Shown: piece after piece, positions 1 to 6,639 of the stretch
How positions within the stretch are numbered: position 1 is the first letter of the stretch
Layout of the letters: each line of letters opens with the position of its first letter
From: Clostridia bacterium
GTDB lineage: Bacteria; Bacillota; Sulfobacillia; SLMV01
Assembly (NCBI GenBank): GCA_007133365.1
Contig: SLMV01000131.1
Span: forward strand, 1-18,286
Length of the DNA stretch: 18,286 nt
Direction: 5' to 3'
Notes under the pieces: model-generated
Databases searched by the model: none
Told to the model about the DNA's origin: nothing
What the model saw: only the letters and a program-made list of their open reading frames with translations
Position numbers and translations under genes: made by a program

Positions 1-113
1 CCGATGACGTATTGGATCAAGTTGGGCGTCGTATTATGAATGAGGTTTCGGGTATAAATCGAACGGTCTATGATATCACCTCTAAACCACCCGGTACCAT
101 TGAATGGCAGTGA
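1..113 (+). CDS. guaA: GMP synthase (glutamine-hydrolysing), C-terminal end only
   Basis: Partial gene, cut by the left edge; the first whole codon is at 3 and the stop is TGA at 111-113. The 36 visible residues include NEVSGINRTVYDITSKPPG followed by TIEWQ. This matches the very conserved GuaA C-terminus, which in E. coli and Bacillus reads roughly NEV.GINRVVYDI..KPPATIEWE. In this family the tail belongs to the dimerisation domain and helps close the XMP site. GuaA aminates XMP to GMP in the cytoplasm, so it acts just downstream of the IMP-making operon in this window. Its 3' end lies 17 bases from the end of the convergent ECF gene. I saw no convincing terminator in that gap. Identification is firm because of the signature tail, though nothing can be said of the N-terminal amidotransferase and ATP-pyrophosphatase domains outside the window. 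Confidence 0.92.
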   Translation, partial: DDVLDQVGRRIMNEVSGINRTVYDITSKPPGTIEWQ

Positions 114-130
114 TTGGCTAGGCGGCGCCT

Positions 131-697
131 TCATCTCTTCGATGGTGATACGCTGGAATCGATGTCGGCTTTTGCCTCGGCGAAAATGGGCATATGTCGG
201 GCCGCCGAGACGATTAAGGGAACCGCCACGAGTTGGATTGCAATTCCCGGCCAACTAGGAAGCACCGTGCCGGTGAGCCAAGCATAAAGCGGTGCACCTT
301 CCCAACCGAAAAGGGGAAGAATGTAGGCGAAAAGAAGCGCGTAGACGATCCGGCCACCTAGCATGGCGACAATGAGTGAGAGCATTAGGGAGCGATGTTG
401 GCGTCGAAACAATACACCGGCAAGTCCTCCGTAAACGACCAGTTCAAAGGTCATGGGGATGGCGGGAATCGGCGCGGGTGGCATACCGGTCACCAGGCTA
501 CTCAGGCCGGGAGCCAAAACGCCCGTTGTGATCCCGACGACGGGACCTCCCAAAAATCCAGCGAGTAAAACGGGTAAGTGCATTGGCAAGAAAATACGTC
601 CTAGACCGGGTCCACCGGTCAGGTGAAAGAGCATGGGGAAGAGAATGCCAAGCGCAATGAACATACCGGTGATGCTGATTCTTTGTGATGACGACAT
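131..697 (-). CDS. ECF transporter S component (substrate-binding membrane subunit)
   Basis: A 188-residue, strongly hydrophobic protein with about five to six predicted membrane segments. It resembles the ECF_trnsprt family (S components of energy-coupling factor importers), which bind a vitamin or related small molecule and dock on a shared EcfA/A'/T module. Features typical of one S-component subgroup are MHLPVLLAGF at 39-48, a Gly-rich second segment, TGMPP at 70-74, and FELVVYG from 84. The length fits the usual 170-200 residues. The start ATG (697-695) has an AAAGGGGG ribosome site on the minus strand. No EcfA or EcfT gene is in the window, so it is probably a solitary S component of the group II type. 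The substrate cannot be read from sequence. Its place between guaA and purE, where B. subtilis has the purine permease pbuG, and the PurBox at 721-733 suggest a purine-linked compound such as a nucleobase, folate or a pterin-like vitamin. That is inference. Confidence 0.85.
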   Translation of the reverse strand: MSSSQRISITGMFIALGILFPMLFHLTGGPGLGRIFLPMHLPVLLAGFLGGPVVGITTGVLAPGLSSLVTGMPPAPIPAIPMTFELVVYGGLAGVLFRRQHRSLMLSLIVAMLGGRIVYALLFAYILPLFGWEGAPLYAWLTGTVLPSWPGIAIQLVAVPLIVSAARHMPIFAEAKADIDSSVSPSKR

Positions 698-719
698 ATG
701 ATTCCGCCCCCTTTTGAAG

Positions 720-725
720 ATTATC
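720..725 (-). promoter_or_regulatory. Possible -10 element of the ECF S-component gene
   Basis: On the minus strand GATAAT matches TATAAT at five of six bases and lies about 23 bases before the start codon. The -35 region at 17-base spacing is weak (TAGGCT, three of six). The element overlaps the PurBox at 721-733, so a repressor bound there would block it. The weak -35 keeps the confidence low. Confidence 0.4.
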
Positions 726-733
726 CGAACGAT
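721..733. promoter_or_regulatory. Single PurBox (PurR site) upstream of the ECF S gene
   Basis: The plus strand reads TTATCCGAACGAT. It carries the exact CCGAAC core and matches the Bacillus PurBox consensus AWWWCCGAACWWT at 11 of 13 positions. I looked for the inverted partner at the usual phase (TTCG 30 bases after CGAA) and did not find one, so it is a lone half of the usual pair. It lies 24-36 bases upstream of the ECF start codon and over 150 bases from purE. That placement makes the ECF gene the likelier target. The match is seen; regulation is inferred. Confidence 0.5.
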
Positions 734-734
734 A

Positions 735-744
735 CTGTTAACAG
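735..744. repeat. Perfect 10-bp palindrome CTGTTAACAG
   Basis: A perfect inverted repeat centred on GTTAAC, directly beside the lone PurBox and within the spacer region of the predicted ECF promoter. It could be a dimeric regulator's operator or chance; no family is recognised. Confidence 0.35.
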
Positions 745-884
745 CCTAACACAAAGCCCTAAATTGCGGACAGTTTAAGTGTGGATGGCTCCTCTTTTGA
801 GACGCTCTAACCTGTGTCTCAGATGGATGGGTTTGACGCGATGAACCGGGAATTGTTGTACAATGAGTCGGTAGTGGAAAAAGA

Positions 885-913
885 TTGACGCTACAGTTCC
901 GAACATTTAAACT
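885..913 (+). promoter_or_regulatory. Predicted SigA-type promoter of the pur operon
   Basis: The -35 is TTGACG at 885-890 (five of six). The spacer is 17 bases and the -10 is TAAACT at 908-913 (four of six). Transcription would start near 920, leaving a leader of only about 30 bases. The long attenuator leader known for the B. subtilis pur operon is therefore not expected here, and I see no purine riboswitch fold. An AT-rich TATATT at 919-924 is a possible alternative -10. PurBox 1 sits inside the spacer and PurBox 2 just after the start point. Confidence 0.55.
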
Positions 914-938
914 AAAATTATATTGAATATTCGGATCC
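895..938. promoter_or_regulatory. Inverted PurBox pair (PurR operator) of the pur operon
   Basis: PurBox 1 at 895-907 (AGTTCCGAACATT) matches AWWWCCGAACWWT at 12 of 13 positions. PurBox 2 at 926-938 (AATATTCGGATCC) is in the opposite orientation and weaker, about 10 of 13, with ATTCGG in place of GTTCGG. The CGAA of box 1 (900-903) and the TTCG of box 2 (930-933) are exactly 30 bases apart. As I recall it, this is the spacing of the B. subtilis purE control region. Bacillus-type PurR represses when PRPP is low, and PRPP prevents binding. Here the pair straddles the predicted promoter, so a direct block of RNA polymerase is likely. Confidence 0.6.
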
Positions 939-951
939 AAGGAGGGATACA

Positions 952-1461
952 ATGGCAAGAGTCGGTATTATTATGGGCAGCGATTCGGATCTTCCCCGAA
1001 TGAAGCGGGCGGGCGCGGTATTGGAGGAACTGGAAATATCCTACGAGGTGACTATTAGCTCGGCTCATCGAACTCCGGAAAAGACCATGCAGTGGGCAAT
1101 GGAAGCGCCGATGCGAGGAGTTGAGGTCATCATTGCAGCAGCGGGTGGCTCGGCAGCCCTTCCCGGCGTGGTGGCGGCACATACGCCGTTGCCGGTCATC
1201 GGGGTTCCCCTAAAGGCTTGGGCCCTTGATGGTTTGGATGCGCTTTTGGCAATCGCGCAAATGCCCAAAGGGATACCGGTCGCAACGGTGGCGATCAACG
1301 GAGCGGAAAATGCCGCACTTTTAGCAGCACGGATTTTAGCCGTCTCGGATGGGTCCGTTCGGGAACGGGTGGAGAAACACATGGCGGATCAGGCATTGGC
1401 GGTTGAAGCGAAAGATGCCCAATTGCAAACGCGCGGATTGATGGAGAGTGACCCCGAATGA
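952..1461 (+). CDS. purE: N5-carboxyaminoimidazole ribonucleotide mutase (class I PurE)
   Basis: 169 residues; converts N5-CAIR to CAIR in the purine pathway as an octameric cytoplasmic enzyme. The start is ATG 952, preceded by GGAGGG at 941-946. Family features are GSDSD at 9-13 (phosphate and ribose contacts) and SAHRTP at 37-42, with the catalytic His39 (E. coli His45). Arg40 after the His marks class I; class II AIR carboxylases have Lys. Next come the Gly-rich loop AAAGG at 62-66 and QMPKGIPVATVAI further on. Two departures are visible. The His that follows this loop in other class I enzymes (E. coli His75, in GGAAHLPG) is Ala69 here (GGSAALPG). The usual GVPVQS segment reads GVPLKA. Class I PurE needs PurK to make N5-CAIR from AIR, yet purK is not next door; purB follows with a 4-base overlap. 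The family call is secure, but the exact chemistry in this organism is open. Confidence 0.93.
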   Translation: MARVGIIMGSDSDLPRMKRAGAVLEELEISYEVTISSAHRTPEKTMQWAMEAPMRGVEVIIAAAGGSAALPGVVAAHTPLPVIGVPLKAWALDGLDALLAIAQMPKGIPVATVAINGAENAALLAARILAVSDGSVRERVEKHMADQALAVEAKDAQLQTRGLMESDPE

Positions 1462-2759
1462 TCCCCCGATATACCTTGCCCGAGATGGGGGCGGTCTGGA
1501 CCGACGAGCATAAGTTTGAGACGTGGCGGCAGGTGGAGATCGCGTGCATGCGCGCGTGGGCCGATTTAGGGGTCATGCCGCATGAAGCGGCCGACGAAGT
1601 GGAGGCGAAGGCCTCGATAGATATTGAGCGAATTGACGAGATTGAGGCCACCGTGCATCATGACATGATCGCGTTTGTCACTTCCTTGGCCGAGCAGGTC
1701 GGTCCCGCCGGCCGGCACATTCATTATGGGTTAACGTCCTCCGATGTTTTGGATACGGCGTTGGGATTACAGCTTCGTGATGCCGGGCGCATCCTTTTAG
1801 AAAAATGTGACGAATTGTTATCCACATTAGCCCGTCAGGCCAGGAAATATCGTAAAACCCCCATCATGGGACGGACACACGGGGTGCATGCCGAGCCCAC
1901 GACCTTTGGCCTTAAATTGGCGATGTGGTATGAGGAAGTTCAACGTGCGCGCGAACGTCTGGCACGGGGAATCGATGAAGTTTGCTTCGGCAAGATCTCC
2001 GGTGCAACGGGCACTTACGCTCAAGTCCCACCGGATTTGGAGGAGCGGGTTTGTGAGCAATTGGGGCTCACGCCTGCCCCCATCAGCTCTCAGATCGTAG
2101 GCCGTGACCGTCATGCTTCTTTGCTGTCGGCAATTGCCCTATTGGGCGGACTACTGGAGAAGTTTGCGGTTGAAATTCGGCACTTACAAAGAACCGAGGT
2201 CCGGGAAGTGGAAGAGCCCTTTGGTAAGGGACAAAAAGGATCGTCGGCCATGCCGCACAAACGCAATCCCATCATTGCCGAACGAATCAGCGGTATGGCC
2301 CGGTTGCTCCGGGGTAATGCGCTCGCGGCAATGGAAAACGTGGCCCTATGGCACGAGCGGGATATTTCCCATTCCTCTGTTGAGCGCGTCATTTTACCGG
2401 ATGCCACCATTACGCTTGATTATATGCTTGATCGTATGATTTTCGTTTTGTCCGAAATGGTTGTTTATCCGAAACAAATGCGGTGCAATATCGAACAAAC
2501 CGGGGGCCTGATCTTTTCGCAAAAAGTTCTCTTGGCCCTCGTGAATGCGGGCATGAAGCGAGATGATGCCTATCGTGTGGTCCAAGATTGTGCCATGAAG
2601 TCCCTAGAGGGACAACCGAGCTTTTGCGAACGCGTGGCGGCGCATTCCGAGGTCAAGAAGTATCTTGATCACGAGACCTTAGCGAATTGTTTCGATGTGG
2701 CGGCTCATTTGGTTCATGTTGATACGATTTTCAAAAGATTGGAGTTGTTGGATACGTGA
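1458..2759 (+). CDS. purB: Adenylosuccinate lyase
   Basis: 433 residues, close to the 431 of B. subtilis. It is a homotetrameric fumarate-lyase superfamily enzyme that acts twice in purine synthesis. It releases fumarate from SAICAR to give AICAR, and from adenylosuccinate to give AMP. Visible motifs are HHD at 67-69, TSSDVLDTA from 93, and GRTHGVHAEP at 138-147. His141 is the catalytic base region and has the same number as in B. subtilis. The superfamily signature GSSAMPHKRNP lies at 261-271, with the flexible catalytic Ser262/263 loop. ATG 1458 overlaps the purE stop in an ATGA arrangement, with GGAGAG at 1443-1448 as ribosome site. In Bacillus operons purK separates purE from purB; here they are joined directly. 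No defects seen. Confidence 0.96.
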   Translation: MIPRYTLPEMGAVWTDEHKFETWRQVEIACMRAWADLGVMPHEAADEVEAKASIDIERIDEIEATVHHDMIAFVTSLAEQVGPAGRHIHYGLTSSDVLDTALGLQLRDAGRILLEKCDELLSTLARQARKYRKTPIMGRTHGVHAEPTTFGLKLAMWYEEVQRARERLARGIDEVCFGKISGATGTYAQVPPDLEERVCEQLGLTPAPISSQIVGRDRHASLLSAIALLGGLLEKFAVEIRHLQRTEVREVEEPFGKGQKGSSAMPHKRNPIIAERISGMARLLRGNALAAMENVALWHERDISHSSVERVILPDATITLDYMLDRMIFVLSEMVVYPKQMRCNIEQTGGLIFSQKVLLALVNAGMKRDDAYRVVQDCAMKSLEGQPSFCERVAAHSEVKKYLDHETLANCFDVAAHLVHVDTIFKRLELLDT

Positions 2760-3523
2760 TGAAGTCCGTAAAAGATCTGATGATGCGTCAACCGGACGAA
2801 ATAAAAGGGGAAAAACTATATGAGGGCAAAGCGAAAGCCCTCTATCGGACGCCCGTCGACGGCGTGATGTTGATGGAATTCAAAGATGATGCCACGGCAT
2901 TTGATGGCAAGAAAAAGGGCACGATTGTGGAAAAGGGATACTTCAACGCTAAGATTTCCGCGATCCTTCTCCGCTACTTGGAAGAATGTGGCATTCAGAC
3001 GCATTTTATCGACCAGATGGCGGAGCGTTACCATCTCGTGAGCGAGTTGGACATGCTAAGCGTTGAGGTCGTCATGCGCAATATCGCCGCCGGCAGCCTG
3101 GCGAGGCGCCTCGGATTCGAAGAAGGTCAGGTCATGGCGTATCCTATCTTGGAGTTTTACTATAAAGATGACGCCCTTAGTGATCCGTGGCTGAACGCGT
3201 CGCATATCAAGGCAATGGATCTTGCCACTGATGACGAAGTCCTTTGTCTAGAGGAGAAGGGCCGGCAGGTTAATGAATATTTACAGAGATTTTTGCAACC
3301 GCGTGGCCTTCAGTTGGTTGATTTCAAGTTGGAATTTGGACGCGATAGCGAAGGGGTCCTGATTCTCGGAGATGAGATCACGCCGGACACTTGTCGTTTT
3401 TGGGATGTCGGCAGCGGTGATAAGTTGGATAAGGATCGATTCCGGCAGGACCTTGGCGATGTTGAGGACGCCTATAAGGAAGTGCTCCGCCGTGTGTCGC
3501 AGGAGGTGCCGTTGTGCGGGTGA
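2756..3523 (+). CDS. purC: Phosphoribosylaminoimidazole-succinocarboxamide synthase (SAICAR synthetase)
   Basis: About 255 residues. It joins CAIR and aspartate with ATP to make SAICAR. Recognised by KLYEGKAKALYRT near residue 20, the block FKDDATAFDGKKKGTI, SVEVVMRNIAAGSLARRLG (substrate site), DFKLEFGR, and ILGDEITPDTCRFWD near the end. All are family hallmarks. The start is uncertain. GTG 2756 overlaps the purB stop by four bases (GTGA), while ATG 2759 overlaps it by one (TGATG). The GGAG at 2741-2744 is 11 or 14 bases away, so neither is decided. In both cases the protein has roughly 15 extra N-terminal residues compared with typical bacterial PurC, which starts shortly before the LYEGKAK motif. 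Function is certain. Confidence 0.95.
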   Translation: MMKSVKDLMMRQPDEIKGEKLYEGKAKALYRTPVDGVMLMEFKDDATAFDGKKKGTIVEKGYFNAKISAILLRYLEECGIQTHFIDQMAERYHLVSELDMLSVEVVMRNIAAGSLARRLGFEEGQVMAYPILEFYYKDDALSDPWLNASHIKAMDLATDDEVLCLEEKGRQVNEYLQRFLQPRGLQLVDFKLEFGRDSEGVLILGDEITPDTCRFWDVGSGDKLDKDRFRQDLGDVEDAYKEVLRRVSQEVPLCG

Positions 3524-3765
3524 ATGTCTACATCCGGCTAAAGGGCGGTGTTCTTGATCCGGAAGGTGAAACGATAAAGAACTCGCTACAAGGTCTTCAT
3601 TTTTCGGAAGTTCAGTCGGTGCGGGCCGGAAAAGTCTTTCAACTCGAGTTGAGTGAAGAAGATCCCGCTCGGGCGCGCCAACGATCCGAGGAAATGTGCC
3701 GACAGCTATTGGCAAATCCGGTGATTGAAGATTATCAAATTGAAATTATGGAGCCACCCTCATGA
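3514..3765 (+). CDS. purS: FGAM synthase subunit PurS
   Basis: 83 residues, the small subunit that bridges PurQ and the small form of PurL in the three-part formylglycinamidine ribonucleotide synthase. It has no catalytic residues but is needed for ammonia transfer from PurQ to PurL. The N-terminal pattern VNVYIRLKGGVLDPEG, with the ensuing ETIKNSL helix, is typical of PurS. The start is GTG 3514, set by AGGAGG at 3501-3506 seven bases before it. It overlaps the end of purC by 10 bases, and its TGA overlaps the purQ ATG. Its presence confirms that this genome uses the separate PurSQL complex and not the large fused PurL of gamma-proteobacteria. Confidence 0.95.
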   Translation: MRVNVYIRLKGGVLDPEGETIKNSLQGLHFSEVQSVRAGKVFQLELSEEDPARARQRSEEMCRQLLANPVIEDYQIEIMEPPS

Positions 3766-4460
3766 TGCGTTTCGGTGTCATTCGATTTCATGGTTCGAAC
3801 TGTGACCGGGATTGTTATCATGTCGTGGATAGAGTGTTGCAACAGCCCGTGTATTGGATCGAGCAAAACCAAAAGGACCTAGCCGGTGTCGACGTCGTGT
3901 TGATACCCGGCGGGTTTTCCTACGGCGATTACTTGCGGGCCGGTGCTATTGCCGCCCGCACCCCTGTCATGGATGCGGTTCGAGAGTTCGCCGAGCGAGG
4001 TGGCCTCGTTTTGGGGATCTGTAATGGGTTTCAGATTCTGTGCGAGGCCGGATTGCTGCCGGGCGCTTTGATGGTCAATGCGAGCCTTCGCTTTGCCTGC
4101 CATTTTGCCCACGTCCGAGTGGAAGCGGTGGATACGCCCTTTACCTGGGCGCTATCGCCCGGTGCTGTACTTCGAATCCCCATCGCTCATCATCAGGGCA
4201 ATTTTCAGCCGGATGTGACGCCGTTTCAGGGGCGTGTCTTGTTCCGCTATTGTGATGCTGAGGGACATATTGTGCCGGCGGCCAATCCGAATGGGTCATG
4301 GGAGGCCGTCGCGGGTATTGCCAATGGACGGGGCAATGTGGTCGGGATGATGCCCCATCCCGAGCGGTGTTCTGAAGCCGTGCTTGGGGCGACGGACGGT
4401 GTCGGCATATTCAGGTCGCTATTATGCTGGTGGGAGGAGGTCGGCGGTTATGACGTCTAG
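3762..4460 (+). CDS. purQ: FGAM synthase, glutaminase subunit PurQ
   Basis: 232 residues, a class I (triad) glutamine amidotransferase that hydrolyses glutamine and passes ammonia to PurL in the FGAM synthase complex. Visible features are GSNCDRD at 11-17, PGGFSYGDYLRAGAIA near 49-64, and the nucleophile Cys87 in LGICNGFQ. The remaining triad members are His199 and Glu201 in MPHPE near the C-terminus. The start could be ATG 3762, overlapping the purS stop by four bases, or the next codon ATG 3765, which gives the MRFGVI start more usual in the family. GGAG at 3751-3754 serves either. Length and domain are normal for PurQ. Confidence 0.96.
   Translation: MMRFGVIRFHGSNCDRDCYHVVDRVLQQPVYWIEQNQKDLAGVDVVLIPGGFSYGDYLRAGAIAARTPVMDAVREFAERGGLVLGICNGFQILCEAGLLPGALMVNASLRFACHFAHVRVEAVDTPFTWALSPGAVLRIPIAHHQGNFQPDVTPFQGRVLFRYCDAEGHIVPAANPNGSWEAVAGIANGRGNVVGMMPHPERCSEAVLGATDGVGIFRSLLCWWEEVGGYDV
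4433..4440 (+). promoter_or_regulatory. Ribosome binding site of purL
   Basis: GGAGGAGG inside the end of purQ, nine bases before ATG 4450. It decides the purL start; a longer in-frame reading from 4384 would lack such a site and add 22 residues unlike PurL. Confidence 0.8.
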
Positions 4461-6639
4461 TGTTTGGGAAGCGGTCGGCTTGACTGAGGCCGAGTATCGG
4501 AAGATCGGTGAGTACCTCGGGCGCGATCCGAATGCACTTGAACTTGGAATTTATGGCCTCATGTGGTCGGAACATTGCAGCTATAAGAGTTCCAAACGAC
4601 ATTTGGAAACCCTTCCCACCGAAGGCCCTCAAGTGCTACAAGGACCGGGAGAAAACGCCGGTGTTGTGGATATTGGCGAGGATATCGCGGTGGCGTTTCG
4701 GATCGAGTCTCATAACCACCCCAGCGCGATTGAGCCGGTTCAGGGCGCTGCAACGGGCGTTGGTGGGATCCTCCGGGATATTTTCGCGATGGGCGCACAG
4801 CCGATCGCTCTGCTCGATTCGTTACGGTTTGGCAACTTGGATACCCCTCGGGTACGCTACTTGTTTGAGGGTGTGGTCGAAGGCATTAGTTGGTATGGCA
4901 ATTGCGTCGGCGTGCCGACGGTGGGTGGTGAAATCTATTTTGACGACGCCTATCGCGACAATCCGTTGGTTAATGTCATGTGCCTGGGATTAGTGGAAAA
5001 AGACCGTTTGGTTTTGGGCAAGGCGGCCGGCACCGGCAACTCGGTGCTGTTGGTGGGCGCTCCGACCGGACGCGACGGCATTCACGGCGCCAGCCTATTG
5101 GCCTCGAGGGAATTCTTAGAAGAGCCCGAGGATATGCGCCCGGCGGTGCAGGTGGGCGATCCCTTTCGCGAGAAGCTCTTGATCGAGGCCTCGCTTGAAT
5201 TGCTCCAGGGCGATGCCGTCATCGGCATCAATGACCTCGGCGCTGCGGGCCTGGCCTCCGCCTGTTCGGAGACGGCGACACGCGGCGGCAGCGGGATGTC
5301 GTTGGACTTGGACCAGGTCCCGAGACGAGAAGAAGGCATGACCCCCTATGAGGTGATGCTAAGCGAATCACAAGAACGCATGTTGGTGATTGTAGAAGCA
5401 GGTCGAGAAGCGGAGGTTTACCGCGTTTTTGAAAAATGGGGGCTGGATGCCGTTCAAATTGGTGAAGTGACGGACGATGGTGCCCTTAGCGTTTATCATC
5501 AGGGTCAGGAAGTGGCGCGGATTCCCGTGACGTCTTTGACGGAGGGAGCGCCGGTTTATGACCGTCCCATGGGCGAGCCCCTGATGGTACGCGAAACGGT
5601 GTCCGAGGATGTACTCCCACCGCCCGATTATAACGAAGCGTTACTCACGCTGGTAGGTGATCCAAATCTTTGTTCTCGCCGTTGGGTCTATGAACAGTAC
5701 GATCACATGGTGGGGATCAATACCGTGGTGTATCCGGGGTCCGATGCGGCGGTCTTAAGGGTTAAAGGCACCCAGAAAGGCATTGCTGCGGTGACCGATG
5801 GAAACGGCCTCCTCTGTCATGTGGATCCTTACCGCGGAGCGGCGCGCGTGGTGGCGGAGAGCTATCGTAACCTCAGTGCAACCGGGGCTTTGCCGTTGGC
5901 GATTACCAATTGCCTAAACTTTGGCAATCCCGAGCGCCCCGAAATCATGGCCACTTTTTCGGACGTGATCCGCGGGATGGGTGATGCGTGCCGTGCGCTC
6001 AATACCCCCGTTACCGGCGGTAATGTAAGCTTTTATAATGAAACTCAGCGTCGATCGGTTTACCCCACACCGGTTGTTGGAATGATCGGGGTGCTTGACG
6101 ATGTGAACAAATATGGCAAGACGGGTTTTACCACCCTCGACAATCCGGTGGTCCTGTTAGGGGATCTTGGAACCCACCTAGGTGCTTCACAGTATCTGCG
6201 GGTGACCCAGAATCAGATCGTGGGCCCGGTTTCCGAGCCGAATTACGAACTTGAGCGTCGGATGGGGACGGTTTGTCGGGAAGGCATTCGACGCGGCTGG
6301 ATTGCATCGACCCATGACATTTCCGATGGTGGGCTCGGGGTGGCGCTGGCCGAAAGTGCGGCGCTTTCATCTGAGCAATTGGGTGCGAATATTGCGCTAC
6401 CAAACGACCCACGGCCCGATGTGAGCCTTTTTAGCGAAGCGGGAACTGCTATTTTAGTGGAAGTCTTTTCAGCGGATATCGAAGAATTTCTCGAACGCGC
6501 TCGGGCCATGGGATGTCCCGCCCAACCCATTGGACAGGTGATCCCTGCTGAGCTTCTAATCTCGCATAAAGACTTTGGTCTGCTGGTCAATCTACCGATT
6601 TCGAAGATCCGTCAGTCGTGGGAGGAGGGCTTACAGTGA
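4450..6639 (+). CDS. purL: FGAM synthase, synthetase subunit PurL (small form)
   Basis: 729 residues, the small PurL that works with PurS and PurQ, converting FGAR to FGAM with ATP and ammonia. The N-terminal motif GLMWSEHCSYKSSK carries His42, the conserved active-site His. ESHNHPS at 86-92 and the following Gly-rich GAATGVGG are nucleotide-binding features of the PurM/PurL (AIRS) fold. A second AIRS-like half follows, with ATGALPLAITNCLNFGNPE and PVTGGNVSFYNET. The start is ATG 4450 because of the GGAGGAGG at 4433-4440. The ORF stays open upstream to 4384, but the extra residues do not resemble the family. It overlaps purQ by 11 bases and purF by four. No truncation or frame break is visible. 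Confidence 0.97.
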   Translation: MTSSVWEAVGLTEAEYRKIGEYLGRDPNALELGIYGLMWSEHCSYKSSKRHLETLPTEGPQVLQGPGENAGVVDIGEDIAVAFRIESHNHPSAIEPVQGAATGVGGILRDIFAMGAQPIALLDSLRFGNLDTPRVRYLFEGVVEGISWYGNCVGVPTVGGEIYFDDAYRDNPLVNVMCLGLVEKDRLVLGKAAGTGNSVLLVGAPTGRDGIHGASLLASREFLEEPEDMRPAVQVGDPFREKLLIEASLELLQGDAVIGINDLGAAGLASACSETATRGGSGMSLDLDQVPRREEGMTPYEVMLSESQERMLVIVEAGREAEVYRVFEKWGLDAVQIGEVTDDGALSVYHQGQEVARIPVTSLTEGAPVYDRPMGEPLMVRETVSEDVLPPPDYNEALLTLVGDPNLCSRRWVYEQYDHMVGINTVVYPGSDAAVLRVKGTQKGIAAVTDGNGLLCHVDPYRGAARVVAESYRNLSATGALPLAITNCLNFGNPERPEIMATFSDVIRGMGDACRALNTPVTGGNVSFYNETQRRSVYPTPVVGMIGVLDDVNKYGKTGFTTLDNPVVLLGDLGTHLGASQYLRVTQNQIVGPVSEPNYELERRMGTVCREGIRRGWIASTHDISDGGLGVALAESAALSSEQLGANIALPNDPRPDVSLFSEAGTAILVEVFSADIEEFLERARAMGCPAQPIGQVIPAELLISHKDFGLLVNLPISKIRQSWEEGLQ
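6621..6628 (+). promoter_or_regulatory. Ribosome binding site of purF
   Basis: GGAGGAGG inside the end of purL, seven bases before GTG 6636. It selects GTG 6636 over the in-frame GTG 6618, which would lie upstream of this site. Confidence 0.8.

Noticed and set aside
70..258. 62-residue plus-strand reading frame across the guaA end
   Set aside because: It overlaps the certain GuaA tail and runs antisense to the ECF gene; it has no ribosome site and a composition typical of a shadow frame.
833..864. TTGACG ... TACAAT as a second purE promoter
   Set aside because: The two elements are individually good but 20 bases apart, beyond the usual 16-18, and there is no TGN extension.
745..951. Purine riboswitch or T-box upstream of purE
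   Set aside because: I looked for the conserved purine-aptamer junction and loops and for a T-box sequence and saw neither; the predicted leader is too short for them.
4384..4449. Longer N-terminus of PurL
   Set aside because: The 22 extra residues lie deep within purQ and do not resemble PurL; a strong ribosome site points to ATG 4450.
6618..6635. PurF start at GTG 6618
   Set aside because: The GGAGGAGG site lies downstream of it and is well spaced for GTG 6636, which also makes a GTGA overlap with purL.
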